Shown: positions 45,257-54,811, numbered from the stretch's first letter. The stretch is 64,000 nt of DNA from JBBRBB01 sp963830175 (GCA_963830175.1 CAWHKV010000002.1:558001-622000), one strand, 5' to 3'. Notes: generated by a model not told the origin, from the letters alone. Program-made: numbers and translations.

Positions 45257-45640
45257 TTAAGATTTTCTAATGTGTCTTAAAATCTCAGCCTCTGTTTTTA
45301 GTGGAGTGTCATCGTTTTTTTGTTTTATGTAAATAATAATAGATTTGGAAAGCCTGGGGTTAGGTTTATAATAAGCCTTCACAATAACCGATTCACCCGA
45401 AAAAGTTGGATCAATTATCAAATCATTTCCTTCCCACTTACCCGTATTACTTGAAAATTCAATGGTATTTGAATTCAGGGGTTTAAATTTTCCATTAGAT
45501 AACTTCCCATCAACATTTATATAATTATGAACTCCTTTTTTAAGACTGTCAGTGTATAAATTAAAATAAATACACTCAACATCTTGTGCCTTAACCGACT
45601 TAAATGTCAGAAGAGCAAGAAATAAGTAAAAAAACTTCAT
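45257..45640 (-). CDS. Secreted hypothetical protein, 127 residues
   Basis: The protein has a signal peptide (KFFYLFLALLTFKSVKA, cleavage before Gln) and a beta-rich mature part with VECIYFNLYTDSLKKGVHNY, LSNGKFKPLNSNTIEFSS and VIVKAYYKPNPRLSKSI. The pattern is that of a small immunoglobulin-like or GldM-type beta domain, but no family can be named. It lies alone, divergent from the sigma factor gene. Confidence 0.6.
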   Translation of the reverse strand: MKFFYLFLALLTFKSVKAQDVECIYFNLYTDSLKKGVHNYINVDGKLSNGKFKPLNSNTIEFSSNTGKWEGNDLIIDPTFSGESVIVKAYYKPNPRLSKSIIIYIKQKNDDTPLKTEAEILRHIRKS

Positions 45641-45728
45641 TTTTTTAGTATAATTTGTATAAAAACTATACCAAAAACAGTTATTATGGAAAGGTTGTCA
45701 TAATTTTAAATCTCCAAATAAATATCCT

Positions 45729-46361
45729 TTGAGTAAACCTGCCATCCAATTCTACGTATATAATAACAAGTTTAACCAGGAGTGGTTAGAACCTTTGAAA
45801 AAGATTTTACAAGGTTGTGTTATTAATGATCCTAAAGCGCAAAAGATCTTTTACGAACATTATTACGGTTTTGCATTAAAGTCAGTTTTCAGATATATAT
45901 ACCGGTACGACCGGGCAACAGATGTTGTTAATGATGGTTTTGTAAAGATCTTTTCAAACTTTAAGAATTTTCAGTGCAATGATGCGGAAAATCTTGAAAA
46001 GGTTTTGATGGGATGGATGAGGAGAATTTTAATAAATACCGCAGTAGATGAATTGCGCAGGCAAAACATGATACCCGAAGTTGGAGAATTGCCTGATTAT
46101 ATTTGGCATGAGCCTGACAACGAAATTGCTGCTGATCAAAAGCTGATGTATAAAGACCTTATTGTTCAGCTAAAAAAATTACCTCCTTCATACAGAACCG
46201 TGTTTAATATGTTTGTGATAGATGGGTTCTCGCACCAGGAAATTTCTAAAGAACTGGGCATTTCAATTGGAACATCAAAATCAACTTTGTTTAAAGCAAA
46301 AGCATTTTTAAAAAGGGTTTTAAATAATGGAGTTTCCGAACCAGACGTATGCAGGATATAG
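45729..46361 (+). CDS. ECF-type RNA polymerase sigma factor
   Basis: The 210-residue protein has sigma region 2 (DPKAQKIFYEHYYGFAL, then ATDVVNDGFVKIFSNFKNF) and region 4 (LKKLPPSYRTVFNMFVIDG, then SHQEISKELGISIGTSKSTL). No region 3 is present, so it is an ECF sigma. The start is a TTG at 45729: no in-frame ATG lies between the upstream stop and region 2. The next gene overlaps its end by 13 bases and codes for a protein with a short cytoplasmic head and a membrane segment, so it is the likely anti-sigma or signal partner. Confidence 0.92.
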   Translation: MSKPAIQFYVYNNKFNQEWLEPLKKILQGCVINDPKAQKIFYEHYYGFALKSVFRYIYRYDRATDVVNDGFVKIFSNFKNFQCNDAENLEKVLMGWMRRILINTAVDELRRQNMIPEVGELPDYIWHEPDNEIAADQKLMYKDLIVQLKKLPPSYRTVFNMFVIDGFSHQEISKELGISIGTSKSTLFKAKAFLKRVLNNGVSEPDVCRI

Positions 46362-47629
46362 ATAAAGATATTGATGAACTTTTTAACTCAGCGGCAGAGA
46401 ACTATCCCTTAAGAACGGATGGTTCAAACTGGGATAAAGTTGCTGCAGGTATGCAGGCTGCTAAAGAGGGTTCAGGATTTCTCACCTCAGGTAACAGGCG
46501 TGGTGTTTTAGTCTCTGCATTTCTTATTTTATTTATTACATCGGGCTTATTATACCTGTCTTCCGATAGTATAATGGGCAATAAAGAAGGCATAAATAAT
46601 GCTGTAACTGAATCAATAAATAACCCACCGGAAACGCCCCGTGAAAACACAGGACGCAGTTCCCAACCAACTATTGAAAGCGTTGCCCCAACAGCTTTAA
46701 AACCTTATAACAGCGAGGCATCAGCTAATAATATAAATAAAAACAATCACACATTTTCTTTAAATAATTCAGGAATTGCTAATAATCTTAATAGTAATTC
46801 AAAGAATATAATTTCCGCAACCAAAACTAATATTACCCATAATTCAAACTCAAACGAATCATTGGTTCAGACAGAAACAGTTCCTTATGTATCAACTAAC
46901 GAATTAAAGGAGAATAACCACATAAAGGAAATTGATCCTGAAAATTCACTAGCAAAAAATGAGGAAAAAATTGAAAATCGCATTTCAAAAAATACTGCTT
47001 CAACATCTATAAAAGTAAAACCCATTATTTCAAACAGGTTTTACGCAGGTGTTATAGCATCACCCGAATTTTCATTTGTGCAAAAGCAGGGTACCAGCAA
47101 ACTTGGTGGTGCATATGGGCTGATAGGAGGTTATAAAATGAACAATACTTTCAGTGCTGAGATCGGGTTAATTCGCGCTCATAAAAATTACCATACCAGC
47201 GGCCAGTTTTTCAGCAGGGAAAATTTAAAGCTTAAAAACAGTACTACTATCGAGGAATTAAACGCATATAATAAGGTTACCACGATTCCTGTTTCTGTAC
47301 GGGTTAATTTCCATGGTAAAAAACAGCAAGGGCAATTTTTTGCAACGGCAGGGGCCGCAACCTACTTAATTCATGAGGAGTCTTATGATTATACCTTAAA
47401 CAAAGCCGGGAATATGGCAGATGTTAACCGGCATTACAATAAAGGAGAAACCAGGGTATTCTCAAATGTTGTTTTTAGTACGGGTTATGAGAAGAAAATG
47501 AATGCAAACGGCAGTTTAAGGGTTGAGCCTTATTACAGTATTCCAGTGAAGGGAGTTGGTGTGGGCAATGTTAGTTTAAGTACCGTGGGGTTAAATGTTG
47601 GATACGTAACTGAATTACATTTTAAATAA
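46349..47629 (+). CDS. Membrane-anchored beta-barrel-like protein, probable anti-sigma partner
   Basis: The 426-residue protein has an acidic 50-residue head (DIDKDIDELFNSAAENYPL, ending NWDKVAAGM), one membrane segment (about 53-71, VLVSAFLILFITSGLLYL), a long Asn/Ser/Thr-rich linker (about 80-220) and a C-terminal domain with the PorT/OMP_b-brl pattern (NRFYAGVIASPEFSFVQKQG, then GAYGLIGGYKMNNTFSAEIG). It has no cleavable signal. Its start overlaps the sigma gene by 13 bases. Family knowledge: Bacteroidota pair such proteins with ECF sigma factors. A role as anti-sigma with a long periplasmic reach is inferred. Confidence 0.75.
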   Translation: MQDIDKDIDELFNSAAENYPLRTDGSNWDKVAAGMQAAKEGSGFLTSGNRRGVLVSAFLILFITSGLLYLSSDSIMGNKEGINNAVTESINNPPETPRENTGRSSQPTIESVAPTALKPYNSEASANNINKNNHTFSLNNSGIANNLNSNSKNIISATKTNITHNSNSNESLVQTETVPYVSTNELKENNHIKEIDPENSLAKNEEKIENRISKNTASTSIKVKPIISNRFYAGVIASPEFSFVQKQGTSKLGGAYGLIGGYKMNNTFSAEIGLIRAHKNYHTSGQFFSRENLKLKNSTTIEELNAYNKVTTIPVSVRVNFHGKKQQGQFFATAGAATYLIHEESYDYTLNKAGNMADVNRHYNKGETRVFSNVVFSTGYEKKMNANGSLRVEPYYSIPVKGVGVGNVSLSTVGLNVGYVTELHFK

Positions 47630-47716
47630 TGATTTTGTATAAAGGTTTGTTTAGTGTTTCCTGCACAACCTAGAAAAACACAAATTTTTGGGGGTTCTTT
47701 TAGAGTGATAAACTCG

Positions 47717-47742
47717 GACCGGGCGAAAGCCCGGTCTTTTTG
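47717..47742 (+). terminator. Terminator of the sigma/barrel operon
   Basis: GACCGGGC (47717-47724), GAAA tetraloop, GCCCGGTC (47729-47736), then TTTTTG. It is a stable GNRA-capped hairpin about 90 bases past the stop codon. Confidence 0.92.
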
Positions 47743-47754
47743 TTTTAATTAAAA

Positions 47755-47783
47755 AAGCCGCTTTAAACATTTCAAAGCGGCTT
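47755..47783 (-). terminator. Terminator of the glutamine synthetase gene
   Basis: AAGCCGCTTT (47755-47764) pairs with AAAGCGGCTT (47774-47783); on the minus strand it is followed by TTTT. It lies 20 bases past the stop codon of the gene at 47803. Confidence 0.85.
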
Positions 47784-47802
47784 AATAATCATAAAAGTTT
47801 TC

Positions 47803-49997
47803 TTACCTCAGAAATAACATTTCACGGTATTTTGGAAGTTTCCAATTTTCATCACTAACCAGTAATTCTAGTTTGTCCGCTGCATACCTGATGTCATCAA
47901 AAAATGCATCCTTTACTTTGTCGCAATAAGTAATGGCTTTCTCACGGGTATTTTCAACTGTATTCGCCACTTTTCTTGCTTCGATCATTTCACTTACTTT
48001 AGTGTAGACTTGTTGTAAATGCTTAGATGTTTCTTTAAGAATATTTAATTGTATTCCGTACGCACTTTCATCTAATCCTGCCTCTTTTAACCCACGAATG
48101 TTTTCAATAAGTTTATTTTGATAATCAATGGCAGAAGGAATTATATGACTTAATGCAAGGTCTCCCATTATTCGGGCTTCTATCTGAACCTTTTTAATAT
48201 ATTTTTCTAATTCAATTTCATGACGGGCTTCCAATTCAATATGATTGTAAATATTGTTCGTTTCAAATAGCGCTTTTGCTTTGTCTGTTACCATAGCATC
48301 GAGTGCAAGCGGAGTAGTTTTTACATTAGGTAAACCACGCTTCTTTGCTTCTTTTTCCCATTTTTCAGAATAGCCATCACCTTCAAACAAAATCTTTTTA
48401 CTGTCTACAATATATTTTTGAATCACATGCATAATGGCAATCTCTTTCTTTTCTCCTTTTTCAATTAAAGAATCCACTTCCTTTTTAAAATTCTTAAGGG
48501 TCTCTGCCATTATCGCGTTTAAGGTGATCATTGCATTGGCGCAGTTCGCTGCAGACCCTACCGCTCTAAATTCGAATTTATTGCCGGTAAATGCAAAAGG
48601 AGAGGTCCTGTTCCTGTCAGTATTGTCCAGCAGCAATTCAGGAATGCTTCTGTGCAGGTCAAGCTTAAGAATAGCTTCATCCTGCTCATCAAAATTTTCG
48701 CCTACGCGTTGCTCTATATCATTTAAAACTTTGGTAAGGTATTCACCAATAAAAACCGAGATAATGGCAGGAGGCGCTTCATTTGCACCAAGCCTGTGGT
48801 CATTACCTGCAGATGCTATGGCTGCACGCATTAGATCTGCATAATCATTTACAGCTTTAATAGTATTTACAAAGAAAGTTAAGGAACATCAGGTTGGTCT
48901 TTGGCGTTTTGCCGGGAGCCAAAAGGTTTACTCCTGTATCTGTCGCCATGCTCCAGTTATTATGCTTGCCGCTTCCGTTAATGCCTGCAAAGGGTTTTTC
49001 ATGAAGCAACACACGAAGGTTATGCCGGCGTGCCACACGGTCCATTACATCCATCAACAAAATATTATGATCTACTGCAAGATTTACATCTTCGAAGATG
49101 GGTGCGCATTCAAACTGGCAGGGTGCTACTTCATTATGCCTTGTTCTTAAGGGAATACCCAGCTTATAACATTCTGCTTCAAAGTCGCGCATATAAGCGT
49201 ACACCCTTTCCGGAATGCTGCCGAAATAATGGTCTTCAAGCTGTTGGCCTTTTGCGGGTCCTGCACCAAAAACGGTACGGCCGCACTGAACGAGATCCGG
49301 ACGTGCTGTTGCCAGTCCTTCATCAATCACGAAATATTCCTGTTCCCAACCCAGGGTAGGGGAAACTTTGTTTACGTTTTTATCAAAGTAATTACAAACC
49401 TCAACGGCAGCTTTATTAATGGCCTCCAGTGCTTTTAAAAGGGGTGCTTTGTAATCTAACGACTCGCCTGTATATGAAACGAATATGGTAGGAATACAAA
49501 GTGTTTTACCATTGTCCGATTTCCATTATAAAAGCTGGTGAAGATGGATCCCATGCAGTATAGCCGCGTGCTTCGAAGGTTGCCCTTAATCCTCCGCTTG
49601 GGAAAGATGAAGCATCGGGCTCTTGTTGTATAAGTGCGGCGCCATCAAACTCTTCAATGGCAGTACCATCGCCTTTCAGGGTAAAAAATGAATCATGTTT
49701 TTCAGCCGTAGTACCAGTAAGCGGCTGAAACCAATGGGTAAAATGTGTCACGCCTTTATTTTCTGCCCATGCACGTAAGCCATTTGAAATTTGGTTAGCA
49801 ACGGCGCGGTCAATTTTTTTACTTCCTTTTATACTGGATGTAAGGCTTTTATAGGCTTCATCACTCAGATATTCACGGGCAGTTTTAAGAGTAAAGACAT
49901 TTTCCCCGAAAATCGCTGTAACCTTTCTCGACCCTTCAACAACAATACCGTGGGAGTCGCTGTTCAAATTGGTAATAGCTTGTAATCTTAAAGACAT
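47803..49997 (-). pseudogene. glnN: Type III glutamine synthetase, two frameshifts
   Basis: Three pieces of one gene lie in line: SLRLQAITNLNSDSHGIVV to FIMEIG, then NGKTLCIPTIF to KTNLMFL, then TFFVNTIKAVNDYADLMRAA to the stop. One extra base near 49514 and one extra T in the run at 48879-48880 separate them; removing both gives about 730 residues, the GSIII size. The conserved GSIII texts are present: WEQEYFVIDEG, HNEVAPCQFECAP, NGSGKHNNWS and AGNDHRLGANEAPP. GSIII makes glutamine from glutamate, ammonia and ATP and is typical of Bacteroidota. The unchanged protein text around each break suggests sequence errors, but the breaks are reported as seen. Confidence 0.92.
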
Positions 49998-50150
49998 AAG
50001 TTTATTTTAATGTGGGCAAAGAAAGCAAAAAAATCTATTTACACTATAATAAAAAGACATAATGTTGAAAAAATTTAATTAAACTAACCAATACCATATC
50101 GTTTTTGTGTAAAAAATAACTAAAACTTTTATATTTAAATAATTTTTAAT

Positions 50151-51392
50151 TTATTTTCTTTCAGGGTAGTAAAGGGATAATAGTGATGTAGTTATAAGCG
50201 GTAATACAAATGCGCGATACCTTACAATAGCGCCTGTAAGGGTAACTGTATAGCCTAAAAGCAGCAATAAACTAATCGAGAAGCAGAGGAAGAAAACAAT
50301 TAAGGGTGGAGAAAATTTTTTAGAGGGTGAATTAAAATATTTATAAGCATAAAACAGAAAGGCTAAGAGTAAAAATACATTTTCTATTATAGCCGGCAGG
50401 TAGGCAAGGGTTTCATATTCATTAAGGTGGGGCCTAAGAAAAGCCATATCCAATGCATTTGGTAAGAATCTAAAGAACCCCTGGGTATTAGGTTGCAGTG
50501 TTGGAAGTATCACCTGGGAATTTCCACCCAAACCTATAAACTCAGCCTGCTTTGTTTGCAGGTACTGCAACATATTCATTTCGTTGCCGAACATTGGACT
50601 GATAAGTATCAAGAGCAGACAAAATCCATAAACCATGGACACAATCAAAAATTTTTGGTTTGGATATTTTTTTGAAAGCAACCATGCAATTACAGCGGGA
50701 ATTAATAACAAAATAAAGTAATTACGCAAGGCAAATAAAACAAGCAGGTTCAGAAATATTGAAAGTACATACTTCAATTTTCTAGTTATAATTATTTTAT
50801 CAATGGAGTAAACCGTCAGCAGGAATGATGAAAAGATTAAGCCGTCTTTATGTGCCCCGCTATACCAAAATAAAAAGGATGGTATGCAAAAAACCAGTCC
50901 GGCAGTAATCCATTTTTTTGAGTGCATGTGTTTGTTCAACAACCTGAAAAGTGCAACAGGACCGAAGAAAAATAAAAAATTAAATAGAATTATGTTGGCG
51001 TAATAATTTTTAATAGTGAACACATTAAATATGGCCACAAGTTTTATAACTACATTGGTTTTAAGGTTATTCCAATATGATTGCGTACTTCCAAAAAGGT
51101 CGCCGGTGCTTTCATATCCATGATAAAAAAGGTCTTTAAAAAAATGGATGGGATCGTTTATTAACACATCAGTTTCGGCACAACCCTGGTTAAAAAAGCT
51201 CCAGGTATCGCTTGTGGCATAATATTGTGGTTGGCTGTAAAACCAGGCATATGCCAGTCCTGCAGCTATCTTTAGATTAAAAAAAATTATCAGCCACAAC
51301 TTTGGAATGCCTGAATCTGTAAAGAATTTAACCCTGGTAATTATCCAGGAAAATAATACGAGGTATAATATAAATATTATGGCAGATGTCAA
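50151..51392 (-). CDS. Polytopic membrane protein of unknown function
   Basis: The 413-residue protein has about 10-12 hydrophobic segments with short loops, and begins TSAIIFILYLVLFSWIITRV. The loop SQPQYYATSDTWSFFNQGC and the segment CIPSFLFWYSGAHKDGLIF resemble those of polymerase or glycosyltransferase-C-type membrane proteins in surface polysaccharide clusters, but this is a loose likeness. No sugar genes lie next to it. It is on the same strand as ribH but separated from it by 51 bases. Function is unknown. Confidence 0.65.
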   Translation of the reverse strand: MTSAIIFILYLVLFSWIITRVKFFTDSGIPKLWLIIFFNLKIAAGLAYAWFYSQPQYYATSDTWSFFNQGCAETDVLINDPIHFFKDLFYHGYESTGDLFGSTQSYWNNLKTNVVIKLVAIFNVFTIKNYYANIILFNFLFFFGPVALFRLLNKHMHSKKWITAGLVFCIPSFLFWYSGAHKDGLIFSSFLLTVYSIDKIIITRKLKYVLSIFLNLLVLFALRNYFILLLIPAVIAWLLSKKYPNQKFLIVSMVYGFCLLLILISPMFGNEMNMLQYLQTKQAEFIGLGGNSQVILPTLQPNTQGFFRFLPNALDMAFLRPHLNEYETLAYLPAIIENVFLLLAFLFYAYKYFNSPSKKFSPPLIVFFLCFSISLLLLLGYTVTLTGAIVRYRAFVLPLITTSLLSLYYPERK

Positions 51393-51443
51393 TAGCAGGT
51401 TTAATACAAATGTATTTTGAATGGAGGTAAATGGGTGGTGTAA

Positions 51444-51923
51444 TTATTTTTTTACATCCCGGATAAAGGCAATCATTTTAATAGCTGTAATAGCAGCCTC
51501 TTCACCTTTATTTCCATCTTTACCGCCGGTTCTGTCCCATGCCTGTTGTTCATTATTCACTGTTAGAACTCCAAAAATTACTGGCACATCAAGCGATTGA
51601 TTAAGCAGCGTTATGCCGTCCGTTACTGATTTGCAGACAAAATCGAAATGAGGCGTATCGCCCCGAATAACGGCACCCAGGGTTATAAAGGCATCAGCCT
51701 TTAAGCCATTACTATAGCAAGCTTTTATGGCGAAGGGGATCTCTACTGCACCGGGCACTACAAATGTTTTGTGTTTTATGCCTGCTTTGTTTAATATGGA
51801 AATGGCGCCTTTTTCTAACATGTCAACAATTTGGGCATTCCATTCTGTTTTAATAATTACAACAAAGGCATCCTTTACTGCGGGGATGCCTTTGTTAACT
51901 TTTGTATTGCCTGTTGATGCCAT
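51444..51923 (-). CDS. ribH: 6,7-dimethyl-8-ribityllumazine synthase
   Basis: The 159-residue protein has the lumazine synthase features: KTEWNAQIVDMLEKGAISIL, VVPGAVEIPFAIKACYSNG, ALGAVIRGDTPHFDFV-like text (ITLGAVIRGDTPHFDF) and NNEQQAWDRTGGKDGNKGEE, with the catalytic His in the HFDF motif. It condenses the ribityl pyrimidine with dihydroxybutanone phosphate in the penultimate step of riboflavin synthesis. Its ATG shares one base with the stop of the TPR gene (TAATG), so the two are translationally coupled. Confidence 0.97.
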   Translation of the reverse strand: MASTGNTKVNKGIPAVKDAFVVIIKTEWNAQIVDMLEKGAISILNKAGIKHKTFVVPGAVEIPFAIKACYSNGLKADAFITLGAVIRGDTPHFDFVCKSVTDGITLLNQSLDVPVIFGVLTVNNEQQAWDRTGGKDGNKGEEAAITAIKMIAFIRDVKK

Positions 51924-52612
51924 TATTTTATACTGAAATCGTTTGGTTGAATACTAAGGCGGTAAATATATTTATCTGCCTGGTACCCTTTTTCAGTTTG
52001 AGGAAACCTTTCCTTTAACTCTTTATAAACCTTAAGGGCTTCGTCATTTTTTCCTGTTGATTCAAGTTTTAGACCTGCCCTGAATAAATATTCAGAAGCA
52101 ATGGTTTCATCTTTTTCAAAGGTAGTAGATGCCTTTTTATAATAATTCACTGCTTCATCATTTTTACCTAATTCACTATAAGCATCACCCAGGCACCCAT
52201 AAGCCATCATTTGCACTTGTTTAGCATCTGTATTAAAGTCTTTAAGATATTTAACTGCATTATTAAAATCACCCATCTTCAGATAAATAACTCCTGCATA
52301 ATAATGCGCTAACTCAGCCTGTTTAGAACCGCCATAATTATTAATGATATACAAAAAGCCACGATGTGTTCCATCACCGTTTAAAGCAAGGTTAAGAGAA
52401 TCCTGTGCAAAATATTGCTGTGCTTTAAATATGGCATCCTGTGCAGCTTCTTCTTTAGGTTTAACCATGTAATTGGTGTAAGCGTACCATCCGCCTAAAA
52501 TCACAATCAGTGCTGTAATCGCTATTGCAATTGGTTTTTTAAACTTTTGAATGGTTGTTTTAGTACGCATCACGGGGTCAATATTTTCCTCGTGGGTTTT
52601 AATTTCGCTCAT
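51923..52612 (-). CDS. TPR-repeat membrane protein (YfgM-like)
   Basis: The 229-residue protein has a short cytoplasmic head, one membrane segment (about residues 27-46, PIAIAITALIVILGGWYAY) and a periplasmic tail of four to five TPR repeats (AHYYAGVIYLKMGDFNNAVK, AYGCLGDAYSELGKNDEAVN, YLFRAGLKLESTGKNDEALK). It resembles YfgM-type ancillary proteins of the translocon, which link SecYEG to periplasmic chaperones. The arrangement TPR-ribH with a one-base overlap is seen often in Bacteroidota. Exact role not shown. Confidence 0.85.
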   Translation of the reverse strand: MSEIKTHEENIDPVMRTKTTIQKFKKPIAIAITALIVILGGWYAYTNYMVKPKEEAAQDAIFKAQQYFAQDSLNLALNGDGTHRGFLYIINNYGGSKQAELAHYYAGVIYLKMGDFNNAVKYLKDFNTDAKQVQMMAYGCLGDAYSELGKNDEAVNYYKKASTTFEKDETIASEYLFRAGLKLESTGKNDEALKVYKELKERFPQTEKGYQADKYIYRLSIQPNDFSIK

Positions 52613-52648
52613 TATAAATCCGGGATTTTTTAATTTGTAAGTAACATT

Positions 52649-53644
52649 TTAGTCTACGATAAAAGGATAATTTTTATCTGCATATACATCGCCTAATAAC
52701 TCGTTAGCGTCTGGGAAAGGACTTTCTTCAGCAAATTTTACACTATTTTCTACCACTACATTTATTCTGCTGTCAATTTCCTCTAGGTCTTTATCTGTAG
52801 CGAATTTATTTTCTTTAATAGATTCTTTCAGAATACCTATCGGGTCTTTAGACCTGTATTCATCTACCTCTTCCTTTGTACGATATTTTTGTGGGTCAGA
52901 AATAGAATGCCCTTTATACCTGTAAGTTTTCATTTCGAGCAGGGTAGGTCCGCCACCTTCACGGCATCTTTTAATTGCACGGGCAATAGCCTCATGTACT
53001 GCTTCGGCACTCATTCCATCTACCTTATCACCAGGCATTTCATACGCGTCGGCGATCTTATAAATATCAATCACGTTCGAAGTTCTTTCAACCGAAGTTC
53101 CCATTGCGTAATTATTATTTTCGCAAATGAACACCACCGGAAGTTTCCAAACCATCGCAAGGTTAAAAGTTTCGTGCAGTATGCCCTGGCGAGCTGCGCC
53201 ATCACCAAAAAAACAAAGAACAGCATTATCGGTTCCTTTATATTGTTCGGCAAAAGCAAGACCTGCGCCTGTTCCGATCTGGGCGCCTACTATACCATGA
53301 CCTCCATAAAAAAAATGCTCTTTACTAAAGAAGTGCATACTTCCACCCTTGCCTTTTGCACAACCTGTTGACTTGCCATATAACTCGGCCATACAACTGT
53401 CGGCAGGGACGCCTTTTGCAAGCGCCAGCCCATGGTCGCGGTAAGCAGTAATGAAAATATCTTCCTGCCTGGTAGCAGTCATACAACCTGCTGCAATAGC
53501 TTCCTGGCCTACGTAAGCGTGAAAAAATCCGCGGATTTTTCCAGCCATTTTATACATTTCTTCAGCCTTTAATTCAAACTGGCGAATTAACTGCATTAAC
53601 TCGTACCAGTATAAATAGGTTTCTTTGGAAAATTTTGTTGGCAA
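52649..53644 (-). CDS. pdhA: Pyruvate dehydrogenase E1 alpha subunit
   Basis: The 331-residue protein has the E1-alpha features: FHAYVGQEAIAAGCMTATR, YRDHGLALAKGV, the thiamine diphosphate motif with Gly-Asp-Gly at 147-149 (CFFGDGAARQG) closing at ENNNYAMG (175-182), and the phosphorylation-loop equivalent RYKGHSISDPQKYRT. With E1 beta, E2 and E3, which are not in this window, it turns pyruvate into acetyl-CoA. The start is a TTG at 53644; a -7 element at 53664-53671 leaves about 14 bases of leader and rules out a start further upstream. Confidence 0.95.
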   Translation of the reverse strand: MPTKFSKETYLYWYELMQLIRQFELKAEEMYKMAGKIRGFFHAYVGQEAIAAGCMTATRQEDIFITAYRDHGLALAKGVPADSCMAELYGKSTGCAKGKGGSMHFFSKEHFFYGGHGIVGAQIGTGAGLAFAEQYKGTDNAVLCFFGDGAARQGILHETFNLAMVWKLPVVFICENNNYAMGTSVERTSNVIDIYKIADAYEMPGDKVDGMSAEAVHEAIARAIKRCREGGGPTLLEMKTYRYKGHSISDPQKYRTKEEVDEYRSKDPIGILKESIKENKFATDKDLEEIDSRINVVVENSVKFAEESPFPDANELLGDVYADKNYPFIVD

Positions 53645-53663
53645 CGCTAAAAATTTTGAGGGG

Positions 53664-53671
53664 CAAATATA
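53664..53671 (-). promoter_or_regulatory. -7 element of pdhA
   Basis: On the minus strand TATATTTG (fits TAnnTTTG) followed by CCCC lies 20 bases before the TTG start codon of pdhA. Confidence 0.55.
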
Positions 53672-53802
53672 GGTGTTAATGTGCTATTGCCACCATCTGA
53701 TAAATGCAGTGTGTATATAATTATTTAATTTTAAAAGGCAGCATACTGCAAATCAAAATGTAATTGCAATGTAAGTTTGTGCTTACTACACATAAATTGT
53801 AA

Positions 53803-54465
53803 ATGGGTATATCGCTGAGGCACATATGGATTTTGGTTAAAAAAGATATGCTTACCGAGATCAGGCAGCAATACACTTTTTATGGGGTTGTACTTTATGT
53901 AGCCTCTACAGTGTTCATAATTTACCTTTCTGCCGGGCAGCCTGCCTCAGATATATGGAATTCGCTTTTTTGGATTATTCAGTTATTCGTATCAATAAAT
54001 GCGGTTGCTAAAAGTTTTTTGCAGGAAAGCAAAGGCAGGATGATCTATTATTTTAGTATTGCCGGAGCCAGGGATTTTATTTTATCTAAACTGGTTTTTA
54101 ATGGATTTTTAATGCTGCTGATGAGTTTGCTTACCCTGTTAATTTTTATTTTATTGCTGGGTAATCCGCTAAGTCATTTTTTGCCATTTGCAGGTATCAG
54201 CTTTTTAGGTGCCGCCGGTTTAAGTTTTACTTTCACTTTTTTGGCTTCCATTGCGGCTAAAGCACAGCAACAGGCAGCACTTATGGCAATTATGGGTTTC
54301 CCACTTATCATTCCCCAGTTACTTTTATTAAATAAGGTTGCTACGGCTGCATTTCAGCCGGTATTACAGGCGGGTTTATGGCAAATGGTTTTGTTACTTG
54401 TGCTGCTCAATTTGCTTATTATTATGCTTTCAGTTATATTATTTCCATTTCTCTGGAAGGATTAA
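53803..54465 (+). CDS. ccmB: Haem exporter subunit CcmB
   Basis: The 220-residue protein has six membrane segments and the CcmB opening ILVKKDMLTEIRQQYTFYG. The next stretches LFWIIQLFVSINAVAKSFLQ and ESKGRMIYYFSIAGARDFIL match the conserved part of the family. CcmB is the membrane part of the CcmAB(CD) ABC machinery that releases holo-CcmE in cytochrome c maturation. No CcmA ATPase gene lies next to it here. It begins a plus-strand run with a small gene and ccmC. Confidence 0.93.
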   Translation: MGISLRHIWILVKKDMLTEIRQQYTFYGVVLYVASTVFIIYLSAGQPASDIWNSLFWIIQLFVSINAVAKSFLQESKGRMIYYFSIAGARDFILSKLVFNGFLMLLMSLLTLLIFILLLGNPLSHFLPFAGISFLGAAGLSFTFTFLASIAAKAQQQAALMAIMGFPLIIPQLLLLNKVATAAFQPVLQAGLWQMVLLLVLLNLLIIMLSVILFPFLWKD

Positions 54466-54532
54466 GATTTAGTAAACTGTTTGTATGGTATCATTTATGA
54501 TATAAGTACAATCAAAATTTAATATTTTTTTT

Positions 54533-54751
54533 ATGAGCCAGGCATTTGTTAGAGAAGGGGATGAACAATGGTTACACGACATTTCACCTACCATAAACGC
54601 ACTGATCGTTTACCTTACCAGGGAAAACAATGGAATTCGTGTTTACCAGCAAAACAGCTACTTTAACGCAAAGGATGGCAAAGAAGTGGTTGTAATGAGT
54701 AATGGGCTTTCTTATACCAAAGACATCGATAATAAGTGGTGCGTAGTTTAG
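54533..54751 (+). CDS. Small hypothetical protein between ccmB and ccmC
   Basis: The 72-residue soluble protein begins SQAFVREGDEQWLHDISPT and ends SYTKDIDNKWCVV; the middle contains LIVYLTRENNGIRVYQQ. No family was recognised. A complete frame with an ATG, polar composition and a place inside the cytochrome c maturation genes suggest a real gene. It may be a conserved accessory of Bacteroidota ccm clusters, but that is not shown here. Confidence 0.65.
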   Translation: MSQAFVREGDEQWLHDISPTINALIVYLTRENNGIRVYQQNSYFNAKDGKEVVVMSNGLSYTKDIDNKWCVV

Positions 54752-54803
54752 GCATAATCAGGTTGTTTCAATAATCATTTTTATATTAAACAGCTCATAC
54801 CCC

Positions 54804-54811
54804 TAATTTTG
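54804..54811 (+). promoter_or_regulatory. -7 element before ccmC
   Basis: TAATTTTG (fits TAnnTTTG) followed by CGGC lies 50 bases before the ATG at 54862. It suggests that ccmC, the ccmD-like gene and possibly more can be transcribed separately from ccmB. No good -33 element was found. Confidence 0.45.
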
